NCBI GenBank assembly: GCA_002345625.1
Contig: DDWE01000107.1
Coordinates: forward strand, 1-17,684
DNA from: Desulfuromonadaceae bacterium UBA2294
GTDB taxonomy: Bacteria; Desulfobacterota; Desulfuromonadia; Desulfuromonadales; UBA2294
Direction: 5' to 3'
Length of the DNA stretch: 17,684 nucleotides
Shown here piece by piece: positions 7,314-14,534 of this stretch; the stretch's first letter is position 1, and every line of letters starts with the position of its first letter. The notes under the pieces are model-generated. The model did not search any database, was not told where the DNA came from, and worked only from the letters and a program-made list of their open reading frames with translations. The position numbers and the translations under genes were made by a program.

Positions 7314-7342
7314 TTGACTTTCCTGCACAAAACGATTAATGT
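7314..7342 (+). promoter_or_regulatory. probable promoter of the futalosine-pathway operon
   Basis: TTGACT (7314-7319), a 17-base spacer and TAATGT (7337-7342) form a reasonable sigma-70 promoter, diverging from the carboxylase promoter. Transcription would begin near 7349. That lies beyond the first in-frame ATG (7344) of the next gene and argues for a later start. Confidence 0.5.
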
Positions 7343-7415
7343 CATGGCGTTTCGGTTCCCCCCCTGTTGGCAACCAGCAGATCGTTACTGCTCCGAAAAG
7401 AAGGTCGATTCAATT

Positions 7416-8516
7416 TTGTCCAGAACCCCCCTTGAACTCCCCGTCGGTATTCGCATCTGGAACGACGAGTTGCGCCGTGGCCGCCGCCATCTGGTCGAAG
7501 GCTATTCCTTCGAGCCGCTGGAAGGGACCACCGATTCCTTCCGCTTCACTCTGGCGGCCGCACCGGAAAAGATCCCCGGCATCATGCGTGAGCTTTGCGC
7601 TGCCGGACAAGCCGAAGAAGCCTTCCTGATCCTCGAGTACTATCCCGATGAACAGTCGATGGCGACCGGCGACGCCAACTCCCCGCCGGTATCACCGGAC
7701 GTCTTCTACTCTCCCTATCTGTCCATAGACGAAATCTTTGCCGGCATCGACCCCTATCTGCTACGCCTGCTGCATGATGGTTTTGTCGGCTTTGGTCTGG
7801 CCAACAATCGACTCGGGCTGGAAATTTTCTTCTCCGAAGAAAAAACCCTGACCTGTTTCACCGACAACCACATCCGGGTCACCAACCTGATGCACCGCCT
7901 CGGACTGCCGCACATCCCCGACACCACATTTCATATGGATCTGGGTCACGACCACTACTCCCTGCTCTGCCACCCGCGACACCAGCTGCCGGAGCCATTG
8001 GCCCAGATGGACAAGAACGATCTCGATTCGATCCGTTTCTGCGGTGAACTGGTCGACCAGTTCGGCATGTACCCGGTGGAGGAGAGCCTCGCTTTCTTTC
8101 TCACCCGCCGTGAGCAGGACAGCATTGAGGCCGCGCTGAAGCAGCATGACGAATACGACGACTTCGCCAGCGAAGATTTCGGCGCCACTCTGCTCGACTG
8201 GAACGATTTCGTCAGTGAGTGCGAAACCGGCTTCGAAGGCGATCTCGACGATTATCGCCTCGGCCTGCACCTGCGCGACATTATTGCCTACGTCATCGAC
8301 CACGTCGACTCTGCCCTCGCCCGTAAAATGCGCGACATCGTCGCCGAGCCGGATGAGCGGTTCCAGCAACTGCTCACCGATCGGCGCAAACGTTTCGACC
8401 GGCCCGCTGCCAGCGAAGCACCGCCCCCATTCTGGTATCAGGGGATGGTGGAGAAACCCGGTGTCACCCTGCGCCGCGACCTGATCCGCCAGGGTTGGTT
8501 CAAACCGCACCCCTGA
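7416..8516 (+). CDS. uncharacterised protein, first gene of the mqnB-mqnD operon
   Basis: A soluble protein of about 366 residues with no signal peptide or membrane segment that I can see. I do not recognise the family. Visible features are an N-terminal region with IWNDELRRGRRHLVEGYSFE, a central aromatic-rich part (FYSPYLSIDEIF, DGFVGFGLANNRLGLEIFFS, then histidines in FHMDLGHDHYSLLCHPRH), an acidic region (DEYDDFASEDFG) and a basic tail. The start is uncertain. The frame is open from before 7314 and the first ATG is at 7344, but it has no ribosome site and precedes the predicted +1. The residues after it look non-coding-like. TTG at 7416 has AAGAAGG eleven bases ahead and is chosen. The gene ends 20 bases before mqnB, so co-transcription with two futalosine-pathway genes is very likely. 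A role in quinone metabolism is guilt by association only. Confidence 0.8.
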   Translation: MSRTPLELPVGIRIWNDELRRGRRHLVEGYSFEPLEGTTDSFRFTLAAAPEKIPGIMRELCAAGQAEEAFLILEYYPDEQSMATGDANSPPVSPDVFYSPYLSIDEIFAGIDPYLLRLLHDGFVGFGLANNRLGLEIFFSEEKTLTCFTDNHIRVTNLMHRLGLPHIPDTTFHMDLGHDHYSLLCHPRHQLPEPLAQMDKNDLDSIRFCGELVDQFGMYPVEESLAFFLTRREQDSIEAALKQHDEYDDFASEDFGATLLDWNDFVSECETGFEGDLDDYRLGLHLRDIIAYVIDHVDSALARKMRDIVAEPDERFQQLLTDRRKRFDRPAASEAPPPFWYQGMVEKPGVTLRRDLIRQGWFKPHP

Positions 8517-8536
8517 CAAACCGGAGCCTGCCTTTT

Positions 8537-9283
8537 ATGATCGCACTGCTTGCCGCCACACCTCAGGAATCACTGCTGTTGCAACAGGAACTCGCCGGTA
8601 GCGCCGAGACCCGCTGTGATCACTACCTGCTGCGCAAGGGGCGCATCGCCGGGCATCCGGTATCGCTTCTGCACTGCGGCGTCGGCAAGGTCAACGCCGC
8701 ACTCGCCACCGAAGCGCTGCTCAGTTTTCGCAAACCGTCTGTGGTCATCCTTTTTGGCTGCGGCGGCGCTTATCCACAAAGCGGCCTGCGTGTCGGCGAT
8801 CTTGCCGTCGCTCGTGAGGAGATCTACGGCGACGAAGGGGTGCAGACGCCAGAGGGTTTTCTCGATATGCAACAGCTCGGCTTACCCCTGGGCAAAGACG
8901 CAGATGGCCCGTTCTACAACCGCATCTCCTTTGACACCAGCCTCATCGATGTTGCCCGCGCCACCCTGAAACCGACTGTCGCCGCCAACGGCCACACCCT
9001 GATCGACGGTCCCTTTGTCACCGTCTCCTGCGGTTCGGGGACCGATGCGCTGGCCGATGCACTGGCAGGGCGCACTGGAGGAATCTGCGAAAATATGGAG
9101 GGGGCGGCCGTCGCCCAGGTCTGCCGCCAGCACGATGTCCCTCTGCTGGAGATTCGCGGCATCTCCAATCTGACCGGCGATCGCAATCCTGCGGCCTGGG
9201 ACATCCCGGCCGGAGCCGAAGCGGCGCAACGGGCCGTGCTGGCCCTGCTTGCCACCTGGGAAGAGGTCAGTCGGGCGCTATGA
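8537..9283 (+). CDS. mqnB: futalosine hydrolase
   Basis: A 248-residue cytoplasmic nucleoside hydrolase of the MTA/SAH nucleosidase-like family. It splits futalosine into dehypoxanthine futalosine and hypoxanthine in the futalosine route to menaquinone. Motifs seen: CGVGKVNAALATEALL (47-62), LFGCGGAYPQSGLRVGDLA (72-90), the ribose-binding ENMEGAAVA (185-193) and RGISNLTGDR (207-216), which holds the probable catalytic Asp. The start is the ATG at 8537; a GGAG lies ten bases ahead. The open frame extends 14 codons upstream into the previous gene, but that part is not family-like. The gene follows the uncharacterised gene by 20 bases. Its last codons overlap mqnD by four bases (ATGA), so translation is probably coupled. 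The partner gene mqnD makes the assignment to futalosine rather than methylthioadenosine firm. Confidence 0.93.
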   Translation: MIALLAATPQESLLLQQELAGSAETRCDHYLLRKGRIAGHPVSLLHCGVGKVNAALATEALLSFRKPSVVILFGCGGAYPQSGLRVGDLAVAREEIYGDEGVQTPEGFLDMQQLGLPLGKDADGPFYNRISFDTSLIDVARATLKPTVAANGHTLIDGPFVTVSCGSGTDALADALAGRTGGICENMEGAAVAQVCRQHDVPLLEIRGISNLTGDRNPAAWDIPAGAEAAQRAVLALLATWEEVSRAL

Positions 9284-10116
9284 ACCGTATCCTGACCCTC
9301 GGCTACTCCCCCTGCCCGAACGACACCTTCATCTTCCACGCCCTGACCCACAGCCTGCTGCCAACTTTTGGGCTGACGGTCCAAGAACAGCTGGAGGATG
9401 TCGAAACCCTCAATCAGCTGGCGCTTGCCGGCACCCTCGATCTGACCAAAATCTCCTATCACGCCCTTGGCCATCTGCGCGAACGCTACGCCCTGCTGCG
9501 CAGTGGTGGCGCTCTGGGGCGCGGTTGCGGCCCGCTTGTTGTCGCCCGTCAGCACATGACCATGGCGCAATTACGCGGTCGGCGCATCGCCATCCCCGGT
9601 CAGCTGACCACCGCCAATCTGCTGCTACAGCTCTATGGCGAGGGGTTCACTGATGTGCTGGTTCTCCCCTTCGACCGCATCATGCCGGCGCTGATCGCTG
9701 GAGAAGTCGAGGCCGGAGTCATCATCCACGAGTCGCGTTTCACCTACCGGAACGAAGGGCTGCATCAGGTACTCGATCTCGGCGCCTGGTGGGAGGAAGA
9801 GACCGGCCTGCCGATCCCCCTCGGCGGCATTCTCGCCCGCCGCGACCTCGGCCTCGAGCTGATCGGCCGGGTCGATGCCGCCATCCGCGCCAGCCTCGAA
9901 TATGCCTGGGCGCAACCGCAAGCGGCGCGGGCCTACATCCGCGCCCACGCCCAGGAACTTGACGACAGCGTTATTGACCAGCACATCGCCCTCTACGTCA
10001 ACGACTTCAGCCGCGATCTCGGCAGTGAAGGTGAGCGGGCGATCACCACCCTGTTTGCCCGCGCCGAAGCGCGCGGCATCATTCCCGCCTGCGACCTGCC
10101 GCTGTTTCTCAGCTAA
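9280..10116 (+). CDS. mqnD: 1,4-dihydroxy-6-naphthoate synthase
   Basis: A 278-residue cytoplasmic enzyme that converts cyclic dehypoxanthinylfutalosine to 1,4-dihydroxy-6-naphthoate, the naphthoquinone ring precursor of menaquinone. It has the fold of periplasmic binding proteins but no signal peptide. Diagnostic segments are LGYSPCPNDTFIFHAL near the N-terminus, KISYHALGHL, CGPLVVAR, IPGQLTTANLLLQL, VIIHESRFTY and LPIPLGGILARRDL. The length is normal. The start ATG overlaps the mqnB stop by four bases. It is the last gene of the plus-strand operon. No clear hairpin terminator with a U-tract follows on its strand; the inverted repeat at 10158-10341 lies 41 bases after the stop and may serve that purpose. 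Confidence 0.96.
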   Translation: MNRILTLGYSPCPNDTFIFHALTHSLLPTFGLTVQEQLEDVETLNQLALAGTLDLTKISYHALGHLRERYALLRSGGALGRGCGPLVVARQHMTMAQLRGRRIAIPGQLTTANLLLQLYGEGFTDVLVLPFDRIMPALIAGEVEAGVIIHESRFTYRNEGLHQVLDLGAWWEEETGLPIPLGGILARRDLGLELIGRVDAAIRASLEYAWAQPQAARAYIRAHAQELDDSVIDQHIALYVNDFSRDLGSEGERAITTLFARAEARGIIPACDLPLFLS

Positions 10117-10157
10117 AGCATCTGACCGCTACCCCAAATTCAAAAATGAAGGACGTG

Positions 10158-10341
10158 TTGGCCACCAAGTCACCAAAGCGCCAAGAAAACCGAATTGACG
10201 CAGAGGCGCAGAGGCGCGGAGAAAAACTCAAAACGTTTGGTTTCCTGACCTGATAAAGACTAGCTTCTCTCAGCGCCTCCGCGCCTCTGCGTCCATCCTA
10301 TAGGTTTGCTTTTCTTCGTGCCTTGGTGACTTGGTGGCCAA
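10158..10341. repeat. intergenic inverted repeat, family copy 1 (most complete)
   Basis: Two nested pairs of arms. The outer arms (10158-10189 and 10310-10341; motif TTGGCCACCAAGTCACCAAA) match at 29 of 32 positions. The inner arms (10197-10221 and 10269-10293; GACGCAGAGGCGCAGAGGCG) match at 23 of 25. A unique centre of about 47 bases separates them. It encodes no protein. Related copies lie at 11971-12128 and 14535-14613. It fills the gap between convergent mqnD and the cytochrome gene. Confidence 0.9.
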
Positions 10342-10364
10342 CCTTGATTTGGGTTATAAGTCCG

Positions 10365-10400
10365 AAATAAAACGCCCCGCCGTAAAACCCGACGGGGCGT
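10365..10400 (-). terminator. rho-independent terminator after the cytochrome gene
   Basis: On the minus strand ACGCCCCG (10400-10393) pairs with CGGGGCGT (10379-10372) and is followed by TTTTATTT (10372-10365). It lies 25 bases past the cytochrome stop and ends the cysM-cytochrome transcript. Confidence 0.9.
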
Positions 10401-10424
10401 AACTGTTTCTCTAACCGAACGCTC

Positions 10425-10928
10425 TTATTTACCGTTACCGTGACAGCCATTGCAGGCCGTGGTCGGTCCGGCGCCACTTTTCTTATGGCAGCCCTGACAC
10501 AGAGCGTGGCCAGTCGTCCGATTCAGACCGAGCGGACCGGGCTTGCCATCAGGGTGACAGGCGGCACAGCCCTGGGCAGCGGCATGCTTCCCATGCGAAA
10601 AGCGAATCTCCCCGCGACTGGCCGGCAGCAGCAGGGTCTCCGGCGACGCCGGCATCGGTGCGGGCTTGGCGACGGGCGCCTTAGGCTTGACCACGATGGC
10701 CGGCACCGGAGTCGCGACCGGCACAACCGGGTCAGGAGCTTTCACTGAGGGCGGGGCTTCAACCATCACCACAGACGGTTCTGGCACAACAACCGGGGTC
10801 ACGTCGGCAACCGGTGCCGGTGCTTCTACCGAAGCCGGAACCGGCTCCGGAACAATCACTGCCTCCTTGGCGCACCCGGCAAACAACAGCGCCAACAACA
10901 GACATAATCCACCTTTCATCCGCAACAT
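10425..10928 (-). CDS. triheme cytochrome c lipoprotein (c7-like)
   Basis: A 167-residue exported electron carrier. The N-terminus is a lipoprotein signal with the lipobox FAGC ending at Cys19. A Pro/Val/Ala-rich stalk (about 25-98) leads to a compact C-terminal domain of roughly 60 residues. That domain has three heme-binding motifs: CAACH (121-125), CQGCH (144-148) and CNGCH (159-163). Exactly three further histidines are in the domain (112, 115, 141), enough for bis-histidine coordination of all three hemes, as in cytochrome c7/c3 proteins. The start ATG at 10928 has GGAG six bases ahead; a second ATG three codons on is less likely. It follows cysteine synthase by 33 bases and ends at a strong terminator. 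Localisation to the periplasm, anchored to a membrane, is inferred. Electron partners are unknown. Confidence 0.92.
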   Translation of the reverse strand: MLRMKGGLCLLLALLFAGCAKEAVIVPEPVPASVEAPAPVADVTPVVVPEPSVVMVEAPPSVKAPDPVVPVATPVPAIVVKPKAPVAKPAPMPASPETLLLPASRGEIRFSHGKHAAAQGCAACHPDGKPGPLGLNRTTGHALCQGCHKKSGAGPTTACNGCHGNGK

Positions 10929-10961
10929 CCGTCTCTCCTTTTTTCGATAAGCCGACCGGGA

Positions 10962-11885
10962 CTAAGGGCGGCAGTTGGCACAAACCGACCGGAACAGTGA
11001 GGTGCTTAAATAACGATCCCCGCGGTCGGGGAGCAGTGTAACAATGGTCCCTTGTTCCATCGACTTTGCCAGATGCAGCGTGCCGGCGACCGACGCGCCG
11101 CTCGACATGCCGGCAAACAGTCCCTCGCGCTCGGCCAGGAGCCGGGTGGTGGCAAAAGCGGTCGCATCGTCAATGGTCACAACGTCGTCAAGCTCGTCCC
11201 GCTGGTAAATGCCGGGGACGATCGCTTCCCGCATATTCTTCAACCCCTGCACCTTGTGGCCGAGCACCGGCTCGACCCCGACCACCTGTATCGATCTGTT
11301 CTGTTCTTTCAGAAACCGGCCAACCCCCATCAGGGTCCCCGACGTCCCCATGCCGGTGACAAAAGCATCGATGGCACCTCCGGTCTGCCGGTAGATCTCC
11401 GGACCGGTGGTTTCGTAATGGGCCAGCGGGTTACCGGGATTCTCGTACTGGTTTGGCATATAGTAGCGTTGCGGGTCCTCAGCCAGCAGTTGGTGCGCGA
11501 GTCGAATGGCGCCGTCGGTTGCCTCGCAGGCCGGCGACAGAACGACCTCGGCCCCGTAGGCCTCGAGGATTCCGCGACGCTCACTGCTGACACAGCCCGG
11601 CATGACCAGCTTGACCTTGTAGCCACGCGCGGCACCGATCATCGCCAGGGCGATCCCGGTGTTGCCCGAGGTCGGCTCAAGGATGATCTTGTTCGACGTC
11701 AAAAGCCCGGCCGCCTCGGCGCGACGGATCATCGACCAGGCCGGACGGTCCTTGACCGAACCACCGGGGTTGTTCCCTTCGAGCTTGGCGAAAATGCGCA
11801 CTCCCGGCTTGTCGTGCAGGCGGGTCAACTCGACCAGCGGCGTGTTGCCGATGGCAGCAGTCAGGTCACAGCGATTCTGTTTCAT
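10962..11885 (-). CDS. cysM: cysteine synthase (O-acetylserine sulfhydrylase, CysM-like)
   Basis: A 307-residue pyridoxal-phosphate enzyme that makes cysteine from O-acetylserine (or a related activated serine) and sulfide or thiosulfate in the cytoplasm. The PLP lysine is K45 in NPGGSVKDR, the phosphate/substrate loop is TSGNTG (72-77), and the later GTSGTLMGV and FAGMSSGASV stretches are typical. The CysK/CysM split is not settled by these motifs; the B-type call rests on overall resemblance. The C-terminus ends SVCANCRP, an extra Cys-X2-Cys tail that I do not associate with this enzyme. The ATG at 11885 is chosen because the conserved protein begins there. The ribosome site is weak (GGA nine bases ahead), and the open frame runs 15 codons further. 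A 5-bp hairpin GGGCG-GCTA-CGCCC sits at 11910-11923. It is probably co-transcribed with the downstream cytochrome. Confidence 0.93.
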   Translation of the reverse strand: MKQNRCDLTAAIGNTPLVELTRLHDKPGVRIFAKLEGNNPGGSVKDRPAWSMIRRAEAAGLLTSNKIILEPTSGNTGIALAMIGAARGYKVKLVMPGCVSSERRGILEAYGAEVVLSPACEATDGAIRLAHQLLAEDPQRYYMPNQYENPGNPLAHYETTGPEIYRQTGGAIDAFVTGMGTSGTLMGVGRFLKEQNRSIQVVGVEPVLGHKVQGLKNMREAIVPGIYQRDELDDVVTIDDATAFATTRLLAEREGLFAGMSSGASVAGTLHLAKSMEQGTIVTLLPDRGDRYLSTSLFRSVCANCRP

Positions 11886-11970
11886 GTCTGTTTCATCCAG
11901 CTGAAAGGTGGGCGTAGCCGCCCAAATCAACTCAATTTGCCGTCAACATCAAAGACAAAGTCAAAATTTT

Positions 11971-12128
11971 ACACAGAGGGGCAAAGACGCCGAGAAAGCA
12001 AAACCCTGGGGTCCGGTAAAAACTGATCCTCGGTCCAGGTCGATAAACGGGCTAACCTTTTGCAAATCTCCGCGTCTTGCGCCTCTGCGTCAATCGATTT
12101 TCTTGGCGCCTTGGTGACTTGGTGGCCA
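11971..12128. repeat. intergenic inverted repeat, family copy 2
   Basis: The inner arms ACACAGAGGGGCAAAGACGC (from 11971) and CTCCGCGTCTTGCGCCTCTG (from 12068) are diverged inverted matches. The right outer arm (12098-12128) is nearly identical to the right outer arm of copy 1 (CCTTGGTGACTTGGTGGCCA). The left outer arm is missing. It lies between cysM and the end of the UbiD gene. Confidence 0.85.
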
Positions 12129-12154
12129 GCATGACCTGCATTTTCGAAAAAATA

Positions 12155-13993
12155 TCAGTAAAGACCGTGGAGCGGCCCACCCGGGGCGGCGAGGGCATCG
12201 ACACGAGCTGCAACGTCAGGATCCTCAACCAATGGCGGCGCGTGATGCGGCTTGCTGCGCGCATCGATGATCAGGGTTCCGTTACAGCCCCAGTGCTTGT
12301 TCACCGTCCGGCCGCCAAGCCCATACACATCGACCGCCGGATCGGAGCGGGTAAAGGTAACCCAGAGGAAGTTGTCGAGATTGGCCGCAACAAAATCACT
12401 GTCATCGACGATCAGCAACAACGGCCAGAGGTTTAAGGGGTGATCGCTGGCGCACTCGGCACAGAACTGCTCCAGATCCGGATCGGCGACCCCGCGCGCC
12501 GATGTGGCCGGAGGTGCGCTGACCGCCAGGATACCGGGGAGAACAACACGAGGCCGATCACAGCCCGGTGGCAACTGTAGATCGCCCGCCATCTGCTGTG
12601 GCAGTTTGCGCCGCACCGGACCGGCGGCGGCAATGACCAGCTTTGACCCCTGGTTAAGCCCCGTCCCTGAGTAATCGAGGGTGTCGATGGTGGTACGGGT
12701 AATAAAGTGCAGATCACGGCGCCAGTCAACCCGCTCAAGAACCCGCTGGAAAAATATGCCGATGTTGTGCAGGTCGCAGCCGACACTCTCGGCGTCGGCG
12801 ATGAACAGGTATTTGGCCAAAGAGAGTTGTCCCTGACCGAGAATGGCGTTGGCCTGAGTGAGGAGTTCCATCGGGATTTTGTGCGGATCGTCCGGAGTAT
12901 AACGCTCACTGCCGAGAGCCAACAGCAGCGGATGGACACCGGCGGCATCGACGGCGTGTACCGCCCGGACACCGGGCAGGACATTTGGGATCAGGTCACC
13001 AGTCAGCTCGTGAATAAAGGCGCCGAAACTGGTGTCCTCCTGTGGCGGGCGGCCGACGGTGGTAAATGGCCAGATGGCATCGGGGCGATGGTAGACCCGC
13101 TCAATCTGCAATACCGGGAAATCGTGGCGCAAACTGTAGTAGCCGAGATGGTCCCCGAACGGACCCTCCGGCAGGCGCTTCTCGCTGTCGATGGTTCCGA
13201 CCAGACAGAAATCGGCTTCGGCCGGCATCGGCAGACCGCCGGGGCCTTGAACCAGCGGGATACGATGGCCACCGAGCAGACCGGCAAAGGCGAGCTCCGG
13301 CATCCCTTCCGGCAACGGCATCACCGCTGCCACGGTCATACTCGGTGCCCCGCCAACAAAGACATTGACCCGCAGACGCTGACCGGCCTCAATCGCCTGT
13401 GCATGGTGGACACCGAGGCCACGGTGAATCTGGTAATGAAGGCCGGCCTCGTCATCCGGAGCATAGTCGTTGCCGGAGATCTGTACCCGGTACATGCCAA
13501 GATTGCTGTGCCGCACCCCCGGCTGCAATGGATCCTCGGAATAGACCTGAGGCAGGGTGATAAAAGCACCGCCGTCCTGCGGCCAGCTGACCAGCTGCGG
13601 CAGCGCCGACAGGGTGGTCTCGCCGGCCAGGATCGGCCCATCACCGACACGCTTCGGCAGCAGGTGCAGAGCGGACGCGGCCAGTCCGGGCAGGGATAAC
13701 GGCTGGCGCAACACCTGTTTCGGATCAAGCTTGCAGGCGACCAGTCGTTCGATGGTCGAGAGGGTATCACGGAAGATAAAGCGGGTGCGTTCGAGGGTGC
13801 CAAACAGATTACCGAGCATGGGGAAACTGCAGCCGCGGACGCGGGTGAACAGCAGCGCCGGTCCTCCGGCACGATAAACACGACGCTGTACGGCGCCGGC
13901 TTCGAGGTACGGATCGATCTCGCTGTCGATGCGGACCAGTTGACCGTGCGCTTCAAGATCACGCACGCAGCTTTGCAGATTACGGTAACCCAT
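12155..13993 (-). CDS. UbiD-family decarboxylase, probable menaquinone decarboxylase MqnL
   Basis: A 612-residue cytoplasmic decarboxylase that should use prenylated FMN, supplied by a UbiX-type partner not present here. Typical UbiD features: RHSNLGMYRVQISG (161-174, with the cofactor/metal ligands Asn164 and Arg169), LHYQIHRGLGVHH (185-197), the active-site LPEGPFGDHLGYYS (274-287, Glu276), and WPFTTVGRPPQEDTSFGAFI. It is longer than E. coli UbiD (497). The length resembles the long UbiD-like proteins annotated as menaquinone biosynthesis decarboxylases in futalosine-pathway bacteria. With mqnB and mqnD about 2 kb away, decarboxylation of the 1,4-dihydroxy-6-naphthoate derivative is the best guess, but other aromatic acids are possible. 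The ATG at 13993 has AAAGGG about eight bases ahead. It follows the C_GCAxxG_C_C gene by 84 bases. Confidence 0.9.
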   Translation of the reverse strand: MGYRNLQSCVRDLEAHGQLVRIDSEIDPYLEAGAVQRRVYRAGGPALLFTRVRGCSFPMLGNLFGTLERTRFIFRDTLSTIERLVACKLDPKQVLRQPLSLPGLAASALHLLPKRVGDGPILAGETTLSALPQLVSWPQDGGAFITLPQVYSEDPLQPGVRHSNLGMYRVQISGNDYAPDDEAGLHYQIHRGLGVHHAQAIEAGQRLRVNVFVGGAPSMTVAAVMPLPEGMPELAFAGLLGGHRIPLVQGPGGLPMPAEADFCLVGTIDSEKRLPEGPFGDHLGYYSLRHDFPVLQIERVYHRPDAIWPFTTVGRPPQEDTSFGAFIHELTGDLIPNVLPGVRAVHAVDAAGVHPLLLALGSERYTPDDPHKIPMELLTQANAILGQGQLSLAKYLFIADAESVGCDLHNIGIFFQRVLERVDWRRDLHFITRTTIDTLDYSGTGLNQGSKLVIAAAGPVRRKLPQQMAGDLQLPPGCDRPRVVLPGILAVSAPPATSARGVADPDLEQFCAECASDHPLNLWPLLLIVDDSDFVAANLDNFLWVTFTRSDPAVDVYGLGGRTVNKHWGCNGTLIIDARSKPHHAPPLVEDPDVAARVDALAAPGGPLHGLY

Positions 13994-14077
13994 GGTGTCG
14001 GCCCTTTAAATCCGGACTTGAAACGTTCTGCGCGATCTTACCGAAAGGGACAGGTCCTGACAACCACGAGTTTTAAA

Positions 14078-14488
14078 CTACTTTTGCAGCAGACGAGCCA
14101 CCTCTTCAGCCGTTGCCACAGTAAGGCGGCGACAGTTGGCCTGATGTTCCTTGCTGAGCCAGATATACGGGGCGGAAAGCGCCTTGCAGCAGGTGGTGCG
14201 GTTGTCCGCACGAAAGGCGGTGACGAGAGCTCCGGAATGCCCTCCCTTCCCCTGCAGACCGAGGGCCATGACCCCACCGGTTACGGCACCACAGAGGCAT
14301 TTGCTGTTGCCGATGCCACCGCCGAAGGCCTCGGCCATGGTCACCAGATCATTGCCAGCTTGCGGGCAGGTCGCCTGCAACACGGATTGGGTACAATTAT
14401 AGCCGGCATCAAACAGCTGTCCGGCCTTCTCCCCGGCCGAGGCCGCTTCACTTGCGAGAATTTTTTTACGGCGCAAAAAGCGAAACAT
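14078..14488 (-). CDS. C_GCAxxG_C_C family putative redox protein
   Basis: A 136-residue cysteine-rich cytoplasmic protein of the C_GCAxxG_C_C family (PF09719). Conserved parts: a helical N-terminus with AGYNCTQSVLQA (Cys32), then GGGIGNSKCLCGAVTGGVMALGL (55-77; Cys64 and Cys66 with the Gly-Ala signature), a Cys100-Cys101 pair, and Cys119 near HQANCR. The cysteine pattern suggests binding of a metal or cluster or a thiol redox role; no biochemical function is established to my knowledge. The first dozen residues are basic (FRFLRRKKILAS) and may precede the family domain. No strong ribosome site is visible before the ATG at 14488. It lies between the efflux channel gene and the UbiD gene on the same strand, with 84 bases to the latter, so joint transcription with UbiD is plausible. 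Confidence 0.88.
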   Translation of the reverse strand: MFRFLRRKKILASEAASAGEKAGQLFDAGYNCTQSVLQATCPQAGNDLVTMAEAFGGGIGNSKCLCGAVTGGVMALGLQGKGGHSGALVTAFRADNRTTCCKALSAPYIWLSKEHQANCRRLTVATAEEVARLLQK

Positions 14489-14534
14489 TCCGTCAATCCC
14501 TTAACTGGCAAACAAGAACGAAAATGGATTTTGA

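Noticed and set aside
7314..7415. N-terminal extension of the unknown gene from TTG 7314 or ATG 7344
   Set aside because: TTG 7314 is part of a predicted -35 box. ATG 7344 lacks a ribosome site and precedes the predicted transcription start. It is kept only as an alternative.
10158..10341. The large inverted repeat as a CRISPR array or an IS element with a transposase
   Set aside because: There are no regularly spaced direct repeats and no transposase frame inside. The arms are nested and inverted, and the centre is too short to code.
11052..12026. 324-codon open frame on the plus strand opposite cysM
   Set aside because: Cysteine synthase on the other strand carries all expected motifs. 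The plus-strand frame has none and ends inside a repeat.
12707..13699. 330-codon open frame on the plus strand opposite the UbiD gene
   Set aside because: It is antisense to a well-conserved enzyme and has no motif, ribosome site or promoter.
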